From an uncultured Bilophila sp. (GTDB taxonomy: Bacteria > Desulfobacterota > Desulfovibrionia > Desulfovibrionales > Desulfovibrionaceae): DNA of 8,269 nucleotides. Of this stretch, positions 1 to 5,932 are shown piece after piece. Both the position numbers and the translations under genes were made by a program. The first letter of the stretch is position 1, and every line of letters begins with the position of its first letter. The notes under the pieces are model-generated. The model worked only from the letters and a program-made list of their open reading frames with translations, made no database searches and had not been told where the DNA came from. The DNA lies in the NCBI GenBank assembly GCA_902373525.1, contig CABKMN010000103.1:1-8269 (forward strand), written 5' to 3'.

Positions 1-3
1 AGA

Positions 4-18
4 GTGTGTGTGTGTGTG
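4..18. repeat. GT dinucleotide tract, about 7.5 units
   Basis: An uninterrupted alternating G/T run at the left edge of the window. It lies in non-coding sequence upstream of the XdhC-family gene, or in the tail of a gene outside the window. Such tracts can slip in length. No reading frame I can support crosses it, so a phase-variation role cannot be argued from this window. Confidence 0.85.
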
Positions 19-34
19 ACGAAGTTATCGGGAA

Positions 35-64
35 AGCCTTCTTCCATGCTCGTGGAAAAAGGCT
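35..64 (-). terminator. imperfect hairpin, possible terminator of an off-window minus-strand gene
   Basis: Twelve bases at 35-46 pair with 53-64 with one mismatch (41 against 58) and a 6-base loop. Read on the minus strand the stem is followed by only three T residues and then C residues; on the plus strand no T-run follows. It could equally be a structured leader element of the XdhC gene. Function is inferred from shape only. Confidence 0.3.
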
Positions 65-71
65 CACCGCC

Positions 72-100
72 TTGATCCGCCGGGAGGGAGCGTGTAGTGT
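72..100 (+). promoter_or_regulatory. weak sigma70-like promoter candidate for the XdhC-family gene
   Basis: TTGATC at 72-77 is separated by 17 bases from TAGTGT at 95-100. The -35 matches four of six consensus bases and the -10 only three of six. It would give a leader of about 70 bases. The spacing is ideal but the -10 is poor, so this is only the best candidate in the stretch. Confidence 0.25.
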
Positions 101-178
101 TATGCACGAAAAAACATGTATCGGACACGGCGCGGAAACGCGGCGTACGCAACAAGGGATCACAGCGAGGCGGTTCAC

Positions 179-1168
179 ATGCAGCTTGAAAGCGATATCG
201 TCAAACATCTGGAACGGGGAGAATTTCTGGCGCTCGCCACGATCATCGGGCGTTCGGGCTCCGCGCCCCGGCACGCCGGAACGCAGATGCTGGTCACGCG
301 GGATTTTTCCGTGCTCGGGACCATCGGCGGCGGGCAGGTCGAATCCGACGTGCTGGCGGCGTGTCTGCCGGTCCGCAAGGACGGGCTGGCCCGCCTGATG
401 CATTTCGACATGACGGGATTCACCCCGGATGCGGACATGATCTGCGGCGGTGTGGTGGACATTCTAGTGGAACGCCTCACGCCGGAACAGCTTCCGCAGT
501 TCCGGCAGGCGGCCCTCTGCCGGGGCAAGGCGGCCTTCGGCGTCTGGCTGGTGGACATCACCGACCCCGCCGCCCCTCGGCGTTCCTTCCATACCGACGC
601 CGCGTCGCTGCCCGCGCCCGTGCTGGCGCAGGTCCGTGCGAACAGCGCCGCCTGCATCGATCTCGACGGCGGGCGCGTCTACGTCGAACCGCTCATCCAT
701 CAGGGCGTCGTCGTGCTCTGCGGAGGCGGCCACGTTTCGCTCGCCACGGGCAAGCTGGCGCACGAGGTCGGTTTCGAGGTGATCGCCGTGGACGACCGCG
801 ACGAATACGCCTCGCCGGCGCGTTTCCCCTTCGCCCGCGCCGTGCACGTATTGCCCGAATTCAAGGGGCTGGCGGAAGCCTGCGGCATCGGGCCGGAGCA
901 CTACATGGTCATCGCCACGCGCGGGCACAGTTACGACCGCGAATGCCTCGCCCAGTCCATGCGCACGACCGCCCACTACGTCGGCATGATCGGCAGCAAG
1001 CGCAAGCGCGACGGCATTTACGGCTTCCTCCGCTCCGAAGGTTTTTCCGAGGAGGATTTCCACCGCGTGCACAGCCCCATCGGCCTTGAAATCGGCGCCG
1101 AGACGCCCGAGGAAATCGCCGTTTCCATCGTCGCGGAGCTCATCGCCGCCCGCAGAGGGTTGGCGTAG
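179..1168 (+). CDS. XdhC/CoxI-family molybdenum hydroxylase maturation protein
   Basis: This 329-residue protein belongs to the XdhC/CoxI family. Characterised members bind molybdenum cofactor and assist its sulfuration and insertion into xanthine dehydrogenase or related aldehyde/CO hydroxylases in the cytoplasm. The N-terminal XdhC domain is clear: GRSGSAPRHAG at 25-35, TIGGGQVES at 48-56 and MICGG with Cys89 at 87-91. The C-terminal Rossmann-like domain begins with VVLCGGGHVSLA at 178-189, followed by DDRDEY at 205-210, ATRGHSYD at 246-253 and YVGMIGSKRKR at 267-277. It ends in the family-typical PIGLEIGAETPEEIAVSI. Both domains are complete. The ATG at 179 is preferred over one 21 codons upstream because the upstream residues do not resemble the family and homologues begin close to this point; the GCGAGG just upstream is a modest ribosome site. 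No hydroxylase subunit or nucleotidyltransferase gene is in the window, so the client enzyme is unknown. The family call is firm; the exact target (xanthine, aldehyde or selenium-dependent hydroxylase) is not. Confidence 0.93.
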   Translation: MQLESDIVKHLERGEFLALATIIGRSGSAPRHAGTQMLVTRDFSVLGTIGGGQVESDVLAACLPVRKDGLARLMHFDMTGFTPDADMICGGVVDILVERLTPEQLPQFRQAALCRGKAAFGVWLVDITDPAAPRRSFHTDAASLPAPVLAQVRANSAACIDLDGGRVYVEPLIHQGVVVLCGGGHVSLATGKLAHEVGFEVIAVDDRDEYASPARFPFARAVHVLPEFKGLAEACGIGPEHYMVIATRGHSYDRECLAQSMRTTAHYVGMIGSKRKRDGIYGFLRSEGFSEEDFHRVHSPIGLEIGAETPEEIAVSIVAELIAARRGLA

Positions 1169-1177
1169 GGGCGCGAG

Positions 1178-1231
1178 AAAAAGGTGAAGGGGGAGGGAGA
1201 AACTTTCTATGCAGTTTCTCCCTCCCCCTTC
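1178..1231. terminator. bidirectional terminator between convergent genes
   Basis: A perfect 19-bp inverted repeat (1186-1204 with 1213-1231, loop of 8) lies between the stops of the XdhC-family gene and the U32 gene. Five A residues at 1178-1182 give the leftward transcript a U-run three bases past the stem, as in an intrinsic terminator. Rightward, only short T pairs follow, so termination is probably better for the U32 transcript. The placement in the 93-base convergent gap supports the call. Confidence 0.8.
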
Positions 1232-1261
1232 CTTGATCGCACAAGGCCCTGTCCTTGCTCC

Positions 1262-3235
1262 TTACAGCAATTCCCCTTCCCAGTTGAACAAACCGGGGCG
1301 GGTGGCGGCGGGCACGGACTTGGGCGGGTTCTCTTCCATGCGGGCGAAGAAGGAGTACCCGGCGGCCTCAAGTTCGGGACGGTGCGCGGTGATGTCCAGA
1401 GGCCAGGCGGGATAAATCCAGGTGTTCTGCCCGTAGCGGCGCGTCCAGAAGCCTTCGCCCTTGGGGCTCTGGAACAGTTCGTTGGGCTTGATGCCCGTCG
1501 GATCGTGGCGTCCCACGCCCATCGGCCAGAAACCGGAAAGCACGATGCCGAGCGGCAGGGGGCTGATCTTGGGCAGGGCCATGAAATCGGCTTTGGTCAG
1601 CTCGGGGCTGACGAACGCGGCGACGAAGCCGAGCCTTGCGAAGCTCTCCAGCGTGAACGGGTTGGCCGCGTTGCAGAACGGCCCGGCGATGAGATCGACC
1701 TCGCGCCCCTTGAAGAAGGCCGCCTGCCACGGCGCGTTGCAGACGAAGTGCTTCGCGCCGTTGCGCGTGGCCTCGTTGATGATGCGCTTCCACAGTTCCT
1801 CTTCATCGGGCCAGATGACCGGCGGCAGCCACCACGCCATGTTCGGAGCCACGGTACGGGAAACCTCGCGCACGGATTTGGGCGAAAGCCACAGGCCGGT
1901 CACGACGTTGCGGCTGCGCCGAGTCTCGGAACCGTAGGGAAGCGAGGCGCGGAGCACCATGTCGGGACGGCGGCGCGGGTGCGCGGGCTTGGGCATCTTG
2001 GGCGTGAACTCCACGGCGGCGGGCTCGCGGCCCTTGCACTGTTCGAGCTTGCGCTTCCAGTCCGCGATGAGCCGCATGAGTTCGGGTTCGCGGCGGTCGA
2101 TGAGGAACACCGGCGTCCCGGACTTGGGCGTCTTGTGGCGCGGCAGGCGCAGGGTAAACGTTCCGGCCTTGGGCGTGCGGCGGGTCACGGGCAGGGTCGA
2201 ATGCCACGTCTCGTCCTCATAGCCCACGCGCAGGTAATCGTAGGAAATCAGCTCGATGTGCGGCTTGAAGAACGGGCGGCCCTCCGCGTCGGTCTGCACC
2301 TTGCCCACGAGACGGCCCGAACTGGTCTGGCTGTCCGGGGACGTCGGCTCGGACATGCGCTGCGGCAGGAACCGGGCGCGGGTCGAAGGACGGCCCAGCG
2401 CCATTTCGAGAATCTTTTCGGCGTCCTTGCGGGCCTGCGGATCGTCCGGGTTGTCGCGCAGCATCTTGTAGGCCGTGACGACATGATAGACGTAGTGCGG
2501 CCCCTTCTTGCGGCCTTCGATCTTCCAGCAATTGAGGTGCGGGATGTCGGAAATGGTCTTGGCGAGCACGTCCAGCGAGAGGTCGAGGCAGGAGAAGAAC
2601 CGCCCGGCATGGCCGCGCTGCTTGTACATGCGGCGGCAGGGCTGCACGCACCGGCCCCGCAGGCCGCTCTTGCCGCCCATGTAGCTCGACCAGTAGCAGC
2701 GGCCCGAAACGCACCAGCACAGCGCGCCGTGGATGAACAGCTCAAGGTCCAGCCCCTCGGGGCAGGCGGCGGAAATCTGTTTGATCTCGTCGATGGAGAG
2801 CTCGCGCGGCAGGATGACGCGGTCCGCGCCCAGTTCCTTCGCCGCCAGCAGGGATGCGGGATGCGTCAGATTGGCGAGCGTGGACAGGAACAGGCCGCCC
2901 TCGTATCCGGCCTGACGCGCGAGCGAGAGCAGGCCGGGGTCCTGAATGATCAGGCCGTGCGGCTTCACGTCGCGGGCGAGACGGGCGATGAGGCGTCCGG
3001 CGGCGGGCACGTCGTCGGGCTTCACCAGCGTGTTGAAAGCGACGTAGATGCGCCTGTCATTCTCGTTGGCGAGTTCGACCATGCGGGAAAGCTCGGCGGA
3101 ACCGAAGTTGTCCGCCTGCATGCGGGCGGAAAAATGTTTGAGGCCGAGGTATACGGCGTCGGCTCCGGCGGCCATCGCCGCGAGGAACGATTGCGTATCG
3201 CCCGCCGGGGCGAGAATCTCAGGCTTGCGCGTCAT
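1262..3235 (-). CDS. U32-family protein (peptidase U32 superfamily, likely Fe-S hydroxylation enzyme)
   Basis: A 657-residue U32-family protein. The name is historical: characterised relatives (TrhP/YegQ, RlhA/YdcP, UbiU/UbiV) are Fe-S proteins involved in oxygen-independent hydroxylation of tRNA, 23S rRNA or quinone precursors. The barrel starts at once with PEILAPAGD (5-13) and DAVYLGL (26-32). The family signature runs from Glu165 to Ser183 and fits the classic pattern except for Trp182 where an aliphatic residue is usual. Cys173, Cys180, Cys196 and Cys200 are spaced as the family's Fe-S ligands; Cys175 is extra. WKIEGRKKGPHYVY (237-250) is also typical. Residues about 305-385 look like a beta-rich insert. 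Residues about 440-575 resemble a second U32-like half, with GPFCNAANPF and FVSPELT. The ATG at 3235 has AGGA (3243-3246) seven bases upstream. Length exceeds the roughly 450 residues of YegQ. Substrate is unknown; tRNA or rRNA modification is an inference from YegQ-like features. Confidence 0.9.
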   Translation of the reverse strand: MTRKPEILAPAGDTQSFLAAMAAGADAVYLGLKHFSARMQADNFGSAELSRMVELANENDRRIYVAFNTLVKPDDVPAAGRLIARLARDVKPHGLIIQDPGLLSLARQAGYEGGLFLSTLANLTHPASLLAAKELGADRVILPRELSIDEIKQISAACPEGLDLELFIHGALCWCVSGRCYWSSYMGGKSGLRGRCVQPCRRMYKQRGHAGRFFSCLDLSLDVLAKTISDIPHLNCWKIEGRKKGPHYVYHVVTAYKMLRDNPDDPQARKDAEKILEMALGRPSTRARFLPQRMSEPTSPDSQTSSGRLVGKVQTDAEGRPFFKPHIELISYDYLRVGYEDETWHSTLPVTRRTPKAGTFTLRLPRHKTPKSGTPVFLIDRREPELMRLIADWKRKLEQCKGREPAAVEFTPKMPKPAHPRRRPDMVLRASLPYGSETRRSRNVVTGLWLSPKSVREVSRTVAPNMAWWLPPVIWPDEEELWKRIINEATRNGAKHFVCNAPWQAAFFKGREVDLIAGPFCNAANPFTLESFARLGFVAAFVSPELTKADFMALPKISPLPLGIVLSGFWPMGVGRHDPTGIKPNELFQSPKGEGFWTRRYGQNTWIYPAWPLDITAHRPELEAAGYSFFARMEENPPKSVPAATRPGLFNWEGELL

Positions 3236-3242
3236 GGATGTG

Positions 3243-3246
3243 TCCT
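3243..3246 (-). promoter_or_regulatory. ribosome binding site of the U32 gene
   Basis: AGGA on the minus strand, seven bases before the ATG whose first base is 3235. It fixes the start, which also coincides with the usual N-terminus of U32 proteins. Confidence 0.7.
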
Positions 3247-3341
3247 AACAATGGGAAGAAGAGGGTTGGCGAACCCGGAGGGGAATCTTTTCGGAGAACG
3301 GAAAGCCCGTCCCTCCGGCGGCGTCCGCGCCTTGGGATACG

Positions 3342-3380
3342 AAAAAAGACGGATGCTCCGGCGAAGAACGGACGCCGGAG
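3342..3380 (-). terminator. perfect 8-bp hairpin with a T6 run on the minus strand
   Basis: CTCCGGCG (3356-3363) pairs with CGCCGGAG (3373-3380) around a 9-base loop. Read leftward, eight bases separate the stem from TTTTTT (3347-3342). The gap is longer than in a canonical intrinsic terminator, so efficiency is uncertain. It lies between ppiB and the U32 gene, both leftward, and would limit read-through from ppiB. The rest of the 264-base gap (3236-3499) holds no credible gene and no convincing promoter for the U32 gene. Confidence 0.45.
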
Positions 3381-3466
3381 ACGAAAGGCTGACCATACGC
3401 CCTCTTTTCCCCTGCGCTTCAAGAAAGCCTGCGGGGACGCGGGCGGTTCGGGGAAGGCCCTTTCCG

Positions 3467-3499
3467 AAAAAAGGACGCCTCCCCCGCACGGCGAAAGGC
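3467..3499 (-). terminator. ppiB: probable ppiB terminator
   Basis: Directly after the ppiB stop (3500-3502) the minus strand can form a short branched stem (GCCT at 3499-3496 with AGGC at 3480-3477, enclosing CCG-TG-CGG). Four bases later comes a run of six T (3472-3467). The stem is short, but the T-run and position fit an intrinsic terminator. Confidence 0.4.
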
Positions 3500-4006
3500 T
3501 TATTCGAACACGCTGGCGTTGGTGATGAGCACGGCGGAAACCGGCACGTCGGAGTGGATGCCGCGGGTCGTGGTCTTTTCCTTCTCGATCTTGTCGACGG
3601 CGTCCATGCCTTCGATGACCTTGCCGAACACGCAATAGCCGTAGCCGTTCATGTCGGGGGAGGAGAAGTTCAGGAACCCGTTGTCCACGGTGTTGATGAA
3701 GAACTGGGCCGTGGCGCTGTGGGGATTGGGGGTGCGGGCCATCGCGATGGTGCCGCGTTCGTTGCGCAGGCCGTTGTCGGCTTCGTTCTTGATGGGGGCG
3801 TGGGTTTCCTTTTCTTCCATCTTCATGTTCATGCCGCCGCCCTGAATCATGAAGCCCTTGATGACGCGGTGGAAAATCGTATTGGCGTAGAAGCCCTCGT
3901 TGACGTACTTGAGGAAGTTTTCCACGGTGACGGGGGCTTTATCGGGGTACAGTTCGATGAGGATGTCCCCGGAGGTCGTTTCCAGCAATACGGTAGGATT
4001 GGCCAT
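3500..4006 (-). CDS. ppiB: peptidyl-prolyl cis-trans isomerase, cyclophilin type (PpiB-like)
   Basis: A 168-residue single-domain cyclophilin that catalyses cis-trans isomerisation of X-Pro bonds in protein folding. There is no signal peptide or membrane segment, so it is cytoplasmic like E. coli PpiB (164 residues). The active site is intact: FHRVIKGFMIQGGG (45-58) carries Arg48 and Gln55, and AMARTPNPHSATAQFFIN (88-105) carries Gln101 and Phe103. FLNF (111-114) has Phe where human cyclophilin A has the cyclosporin-binding Trp121, the usual bacterial variant. GYCVFGKVIEGMDAVDKI (123-140) and the HSDVPV region (151-156) also match PpiB closely. The frame stays open 61 codons upstream, but the ATG at 4006 is chosen because the family starts here and AAGGAG (4018-4013) lies six bases ahead. 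A promoter sits just upstream. The U32 gene follows 264 bases downstream, probably as a separate transcript. Confidence 0.97.
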   Translation of the reverse strand: MANPTVLLETTSGDILIELYPDKAPVTVENFLKYVNEGFYANTIFHRVIKGFMIQGGGMNMKMEEKETHAPIKNEADNGLRNERGTIAMARTPNPHSATAQFFINTVDNGFLNFSSPDMNGYGYCVFGKVIEGMDAVDKIEKEKTTTRGIHSDVPVSAVLITNASVFE

Positions 4007-4012
4007 GATATA

Positions 4013-4018
4013 CTCCTT
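4013..4018 (-). promoter_or_regulatory. ppiB: ribosome binding site of ppiB
   Basis: AAGGAG on the minus strand, six bases before the ATG. It is a near-consensus site and decides against the longer upstream reading of the same frame. Confidence 0.85.
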
Positions 4019-4034
4019 GCAAAATAATCGTAGG

Positions 4035-4063
4035 AGTATGCCCGAAATCCCCGCCGGAAGCAA
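4035..4063 (-). promoter_or_regulatory. ppiB: sigma70-type promoter of ppiB
   Basis: On the minus strand TTGCTT (4063-4058) and CATACT (4040-4035) are separated by exactly 17 bases. The -10 matches four of six consensus bases and the -35 three of six. Transcription would start near 4028, giving a leader of about 22 bases that contains the ribosome site. It is the best-formed promoter in the window. Confidence 0.6.
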
Positions 4064-4236
4064 GTTGGCCCGCCCCGTGACAGGCGCTCCGTTTCGGGCT
4101 ATTCCCCGCAGGGAACGATTCGCAAAGGGTCTGCCGTAGGATTCAATCGATGCCTCTCCACAGCGTGGTGACTGCGCGGCCTGTTTCAAACATTTTCGTT
4201 GACGGGCGCTGCAACAAGGGAAATCGTCCCCAAGAG

Positions 4237-4255
4237 TTCATTGAACCTTCATGAA
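4237..4255. promoter_or_regulatory. paired palindromes TTCATTGAA / TTCATGAA, possible operator
   Basis: TTCATTGAA (4237-4245) and TTCATGAA (4248-4255) are both symmetric. Their centres lie about 10.5 bases apart, one helical turn, inside the only A+T-rich pocket of the spacer and directly before TAAAAT (4256-4261). This geometry would suit a dimeric regulator binding one face of the DNA. No regulator is identified and the sites are far from both flanking starts, so this is a shape-based suggestion. Confidence 0.25.
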
Positions 4256-4434
4256 TAAAATATCTATCGGCTGCTCCGGCGGAGCCTTCTCAAAAAGCGG
4301 TCCAGTTCTCCCGCCCGCCTCGCCCTCAAAGACGAGACCGTACCCCGCCGAGCGGACGGCCTAAGCGGTTCTCCCGCCAAGCCGCATCGGCACGAGCGGA
4401 ACCGTCGAAAGGACGCCTCTCCCTGAAGAGGGCT

Positions 4435-4481
4435 GCGGAAAACCGTTTTTCCGCCCGGCGGCGGGGGCGTGCGGCCCCCGC
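4435..4481. repeat. two adjacent perfect G/C-rich hairpins
   Basis: GCGGAAAA (4435-4442) pairs with TTTTCCGC (4447-4454) around CCGT, and GCGGGGGC (4461-4468) pairs with GCCCCCGC (4474-4481) around a 5-base loop. They lie head to tail in the leader side of mutY. They resemble the palindromes after icd, but no T-run supports termination. Confidence 0.5.
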
Positions 4482-4686
4482 TTCGGGAAAGGCCGTATTC
4501 ACGAAACCGGTTGGGGCGGCAAAGGCCCCAAAAACGCCGTGGCTGCGGGTTTCCCGACAAGGGCCGTTCCCCGGAGACGGATGTGCCTTCGACGCCGCAA
4601 CGGCTCCTTCGAACAGCCGAAGCGAGAACAGCCGAAAACCTGAACGCGGCGTTTGCCCCCCTGTCCAACCTGCAACCCCTTTCGCC

Positions 4687-5799
4687 ATGAACGATACGCA
4701 ACGCTTTACGCTTTTCCGAAAAAACCTGCTCCGCTGGTTCGCGGAGAACCGCCGCCCGCTGCCGTGGCGGGCCGACTACACGCCCTACCGGACGTGGATC
4801 GCGGAAGTCATGATGCAGCAGACGCAGATGGACCGGGGCGTCCGGTATTTCCTGCGCTGGATGGAACGCTTCCCCGACGTGGCCGCCGTCGCCGCCGCGC
4901 CCGAGGAGGACTTGCTCAAGGCGTGGGAGGGCCTCGGCTACTACCGCCGCGCCCGCAACGTTCAGGCCGCCGCCCGCGTGATCATGGAACGCCACGGCGG
5001 CGTCTTCCCGCGCGCCCACGCCGACATCCTCGCCCTGCCCGGCGTGGGTCCGTACACGGCCGGAGCCATCGCCAGCACGGCCTACAACGAGGAAGTCCCC
5101 TGCGTGGACGGCAACGTGGAGCGCGTCCTCTCCCGCGTGTTCGACATCGACGCCCCGGTCAGGGAGGAGCCCGCCAAAAGCCGCATCCGCGAGCTGGCGC
5201 AGGCGCTCATCCCGAAAGGCGAGGCCCGCAACTTCAATCAGGGGCTCATGGAACTCGGCGCGCTGGTGTGCCGCAAGAAGCCGGAATGCGACCGCTGCCC
5301 GCTGGCCGAACTGTGCGAAAGCCGCCGCCTCGGCATCCAGAACGAACGCCCCGTACCGGGCAAAAAGGCCGCCGTCACCCAGCTTGAGGTCGTGTGCGGG
5401 GTGCTCCTGCACGAAGGGAAGGTCTTCATCCAGCGCCGCAGGGACAAGGACGTTTGGGGCGGCCTGTGGGAGTTCCCCGGCGGCTGCGTGGAGCCGGGCG
5501 AGACGCCCGAACGGGCGGTCGTACGCGAGTGGCAGGAGGAAACCGGATTCAGGGTCGCCGTCGTGCGCCCGCTCGACACCATCCGTCACAACTACACCAC
5601 CTATCGGATCACCCTGCGCTGCTACCTGCTCGAACTGGAGGGCAAACCGCAAGGCTGTCCCGTCCCCGAGGAACTGACCGAGGCCACGGCCTGCCAGTGG
5701 ATCGCGCCGCAGGACGTGGAGGCGTTCCCCCTGCCCGCACCGCACCGCAAACTTGCCGACAACTGTAGCCTTTTTGACAACCCGGCCTCAGGCGAGTAG
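4687..5799 (+). CDS. mutY: A/G-specific adenine DNA glycosylase with MutT-like C-terminal Nudix domain
   Basis: A 370-residue MutY, which removes adenine mispaired with 8-oxoguanine in base excision repair. The glycosylase domain is complete: LPWR (25-28), catalytic-pocket Glu40 in AEVMMQQTQ, WEGLGYYRRARN (80-91), helix-hairpin-helix LPGVGPYTAGAIAS (117-130) and catalytic Asp141 in VDGNVERVL. The Fe-S cysteines are Cys195, Cys201, Cys204 and Cys210, i.e. C-X5-C-X2-C-X5-C, one residue shorter in the first gap than E. coli MutY. The C-terminal domain (about 234-345) holds a full Nudix box from Gly266 to Phe288, with Glu272, Arg280, Glu281, Glu284 and Glu285. E. coli MutY's equivalent domain has lost this box. 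The E. coli FSH loop that reads 8-oxoguanine is YTT here (303-305). ATG 4687 matches the family N-terminus, yet no Shine-Dalgarno sequence precedes it and no in-frame alternative lies close upstream. icd follows 133 bases downstream. The MutY call is firm; added nucleotide hydrolase activity is inference. Confidence 0.96.
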   Translation: MNDTQRFTLFRKNLLRWFAENRRPLPWRADYTPYRTWIAEVMMQQTQMDRGVRYFLRWMERFPDVAAVAAAPEEDLLKAWEGLGYYRRARNVQAAARVIMERHGGVFPRAHADILALPGVGPYTAGAIASTAYNEEVPCVDGNVERVLSRVFDIDAPVREEPAKSRIRELAQALIPKGEARNFNQGLMELGALVCRKKPECDRCPLAELCESRRLGIQNERPVPGKKAAVTQLEVVCGVLLHEGKVFIQRRRDKDVWGGLWEFPGGCVEPGETPERAVVREWQEETGFRVAVVRPLDTIRHNYTTYRITLRCYLLELEGKPQGCPVPEELTEATACQWIAPQDVEAFPLPAPHRKLADNCSLFDNPASGE

Positions 5800-5834
5800 G
5801 TTCTGCGGACGCCGCGAGACACGCGGACCTCAAC

Positions 5835-5913
5835 CGCAGCGCACGCCACGCCAACGCAGACACGAACTGGTATCGTCGTATTGCGACACGCAAACGTAGC
5901 GCGCCACGTCAAC
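5835..5913. repeat. imperfect direct repeat upstream of icd
   Basis: Copy 1 at 5835-5855 and copy 2 at 5895-5913 share CGYAGCGC, then GCCACGYCAAC, differing at two pyrimidine positions and by a 2-base insertion in copy 1. GACACG words precede both copies (5818 and 5885). The copies are about 60 bases apart and fill most of the 133-base mutY-icd gap. They could be binding sites for a regulator of icd or a relic of a local duplication. Confidence 0.5.
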
Positions 5914-5932
5914 TTTTCTGGAGTCTCTCCCC

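Larger units (their letters stand above)
4064..4686. other. gene-free divergent spacer between ppiB and mutY
   Basis: About 620 bases beyond the ppiB promoter with no frame I would call a gene: frames here are open because of GC-rich composition, lack family-like sequence and lack ribosome sites. It contains an A+T-rich pocket with two palindromes (about 4228-4270) and then a G/C-rich section with short perfect hairpins: 4273-4285, 4435-4454 (8-bp stem), 4461-4481 (8-bp stem) and 4511-4531 (7-bp stem). An 11-base direct repeat (GAACAGCCGAA) occurs at 4611-4621 and 4626-4636. None of the hairpins has a good T-run on the plus strand. I see no convincing promoter for mutY close to its start. Confidence 0.6.

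Noticed and set aside
116..178. Upstream 21-codon extension of the XdhC-family gene
   Set aside because: The residues are unlike the family N-terminus, and homologues begin near the ATG at 179.
1184..4027. A 947-codon open frame on the plus strand
   Set aside because: It runs antisense through the U32 gene, the spacer and ppiB, both of which are unmistakable by family motifs. The frame is open because high GC at codon third positions of the real genes suppresses stops. Its composition (Gly, Arg, Ala, His-rich) has no family resemblance.
4007..4686. A hidden small gene or toxin-antitoxin module in the large spacer
   Set aside because: The open frames here have no ribosome sites, no family-like residues and a composition that follows the underlying GC-rich repeats.
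4264..5745. A 493-codon open frame antisense to mutY and its upstream spacer
   Set aside because: The opposite strand encodes an intact MutY. The part over the spacer is low-complexity and carries no motif.
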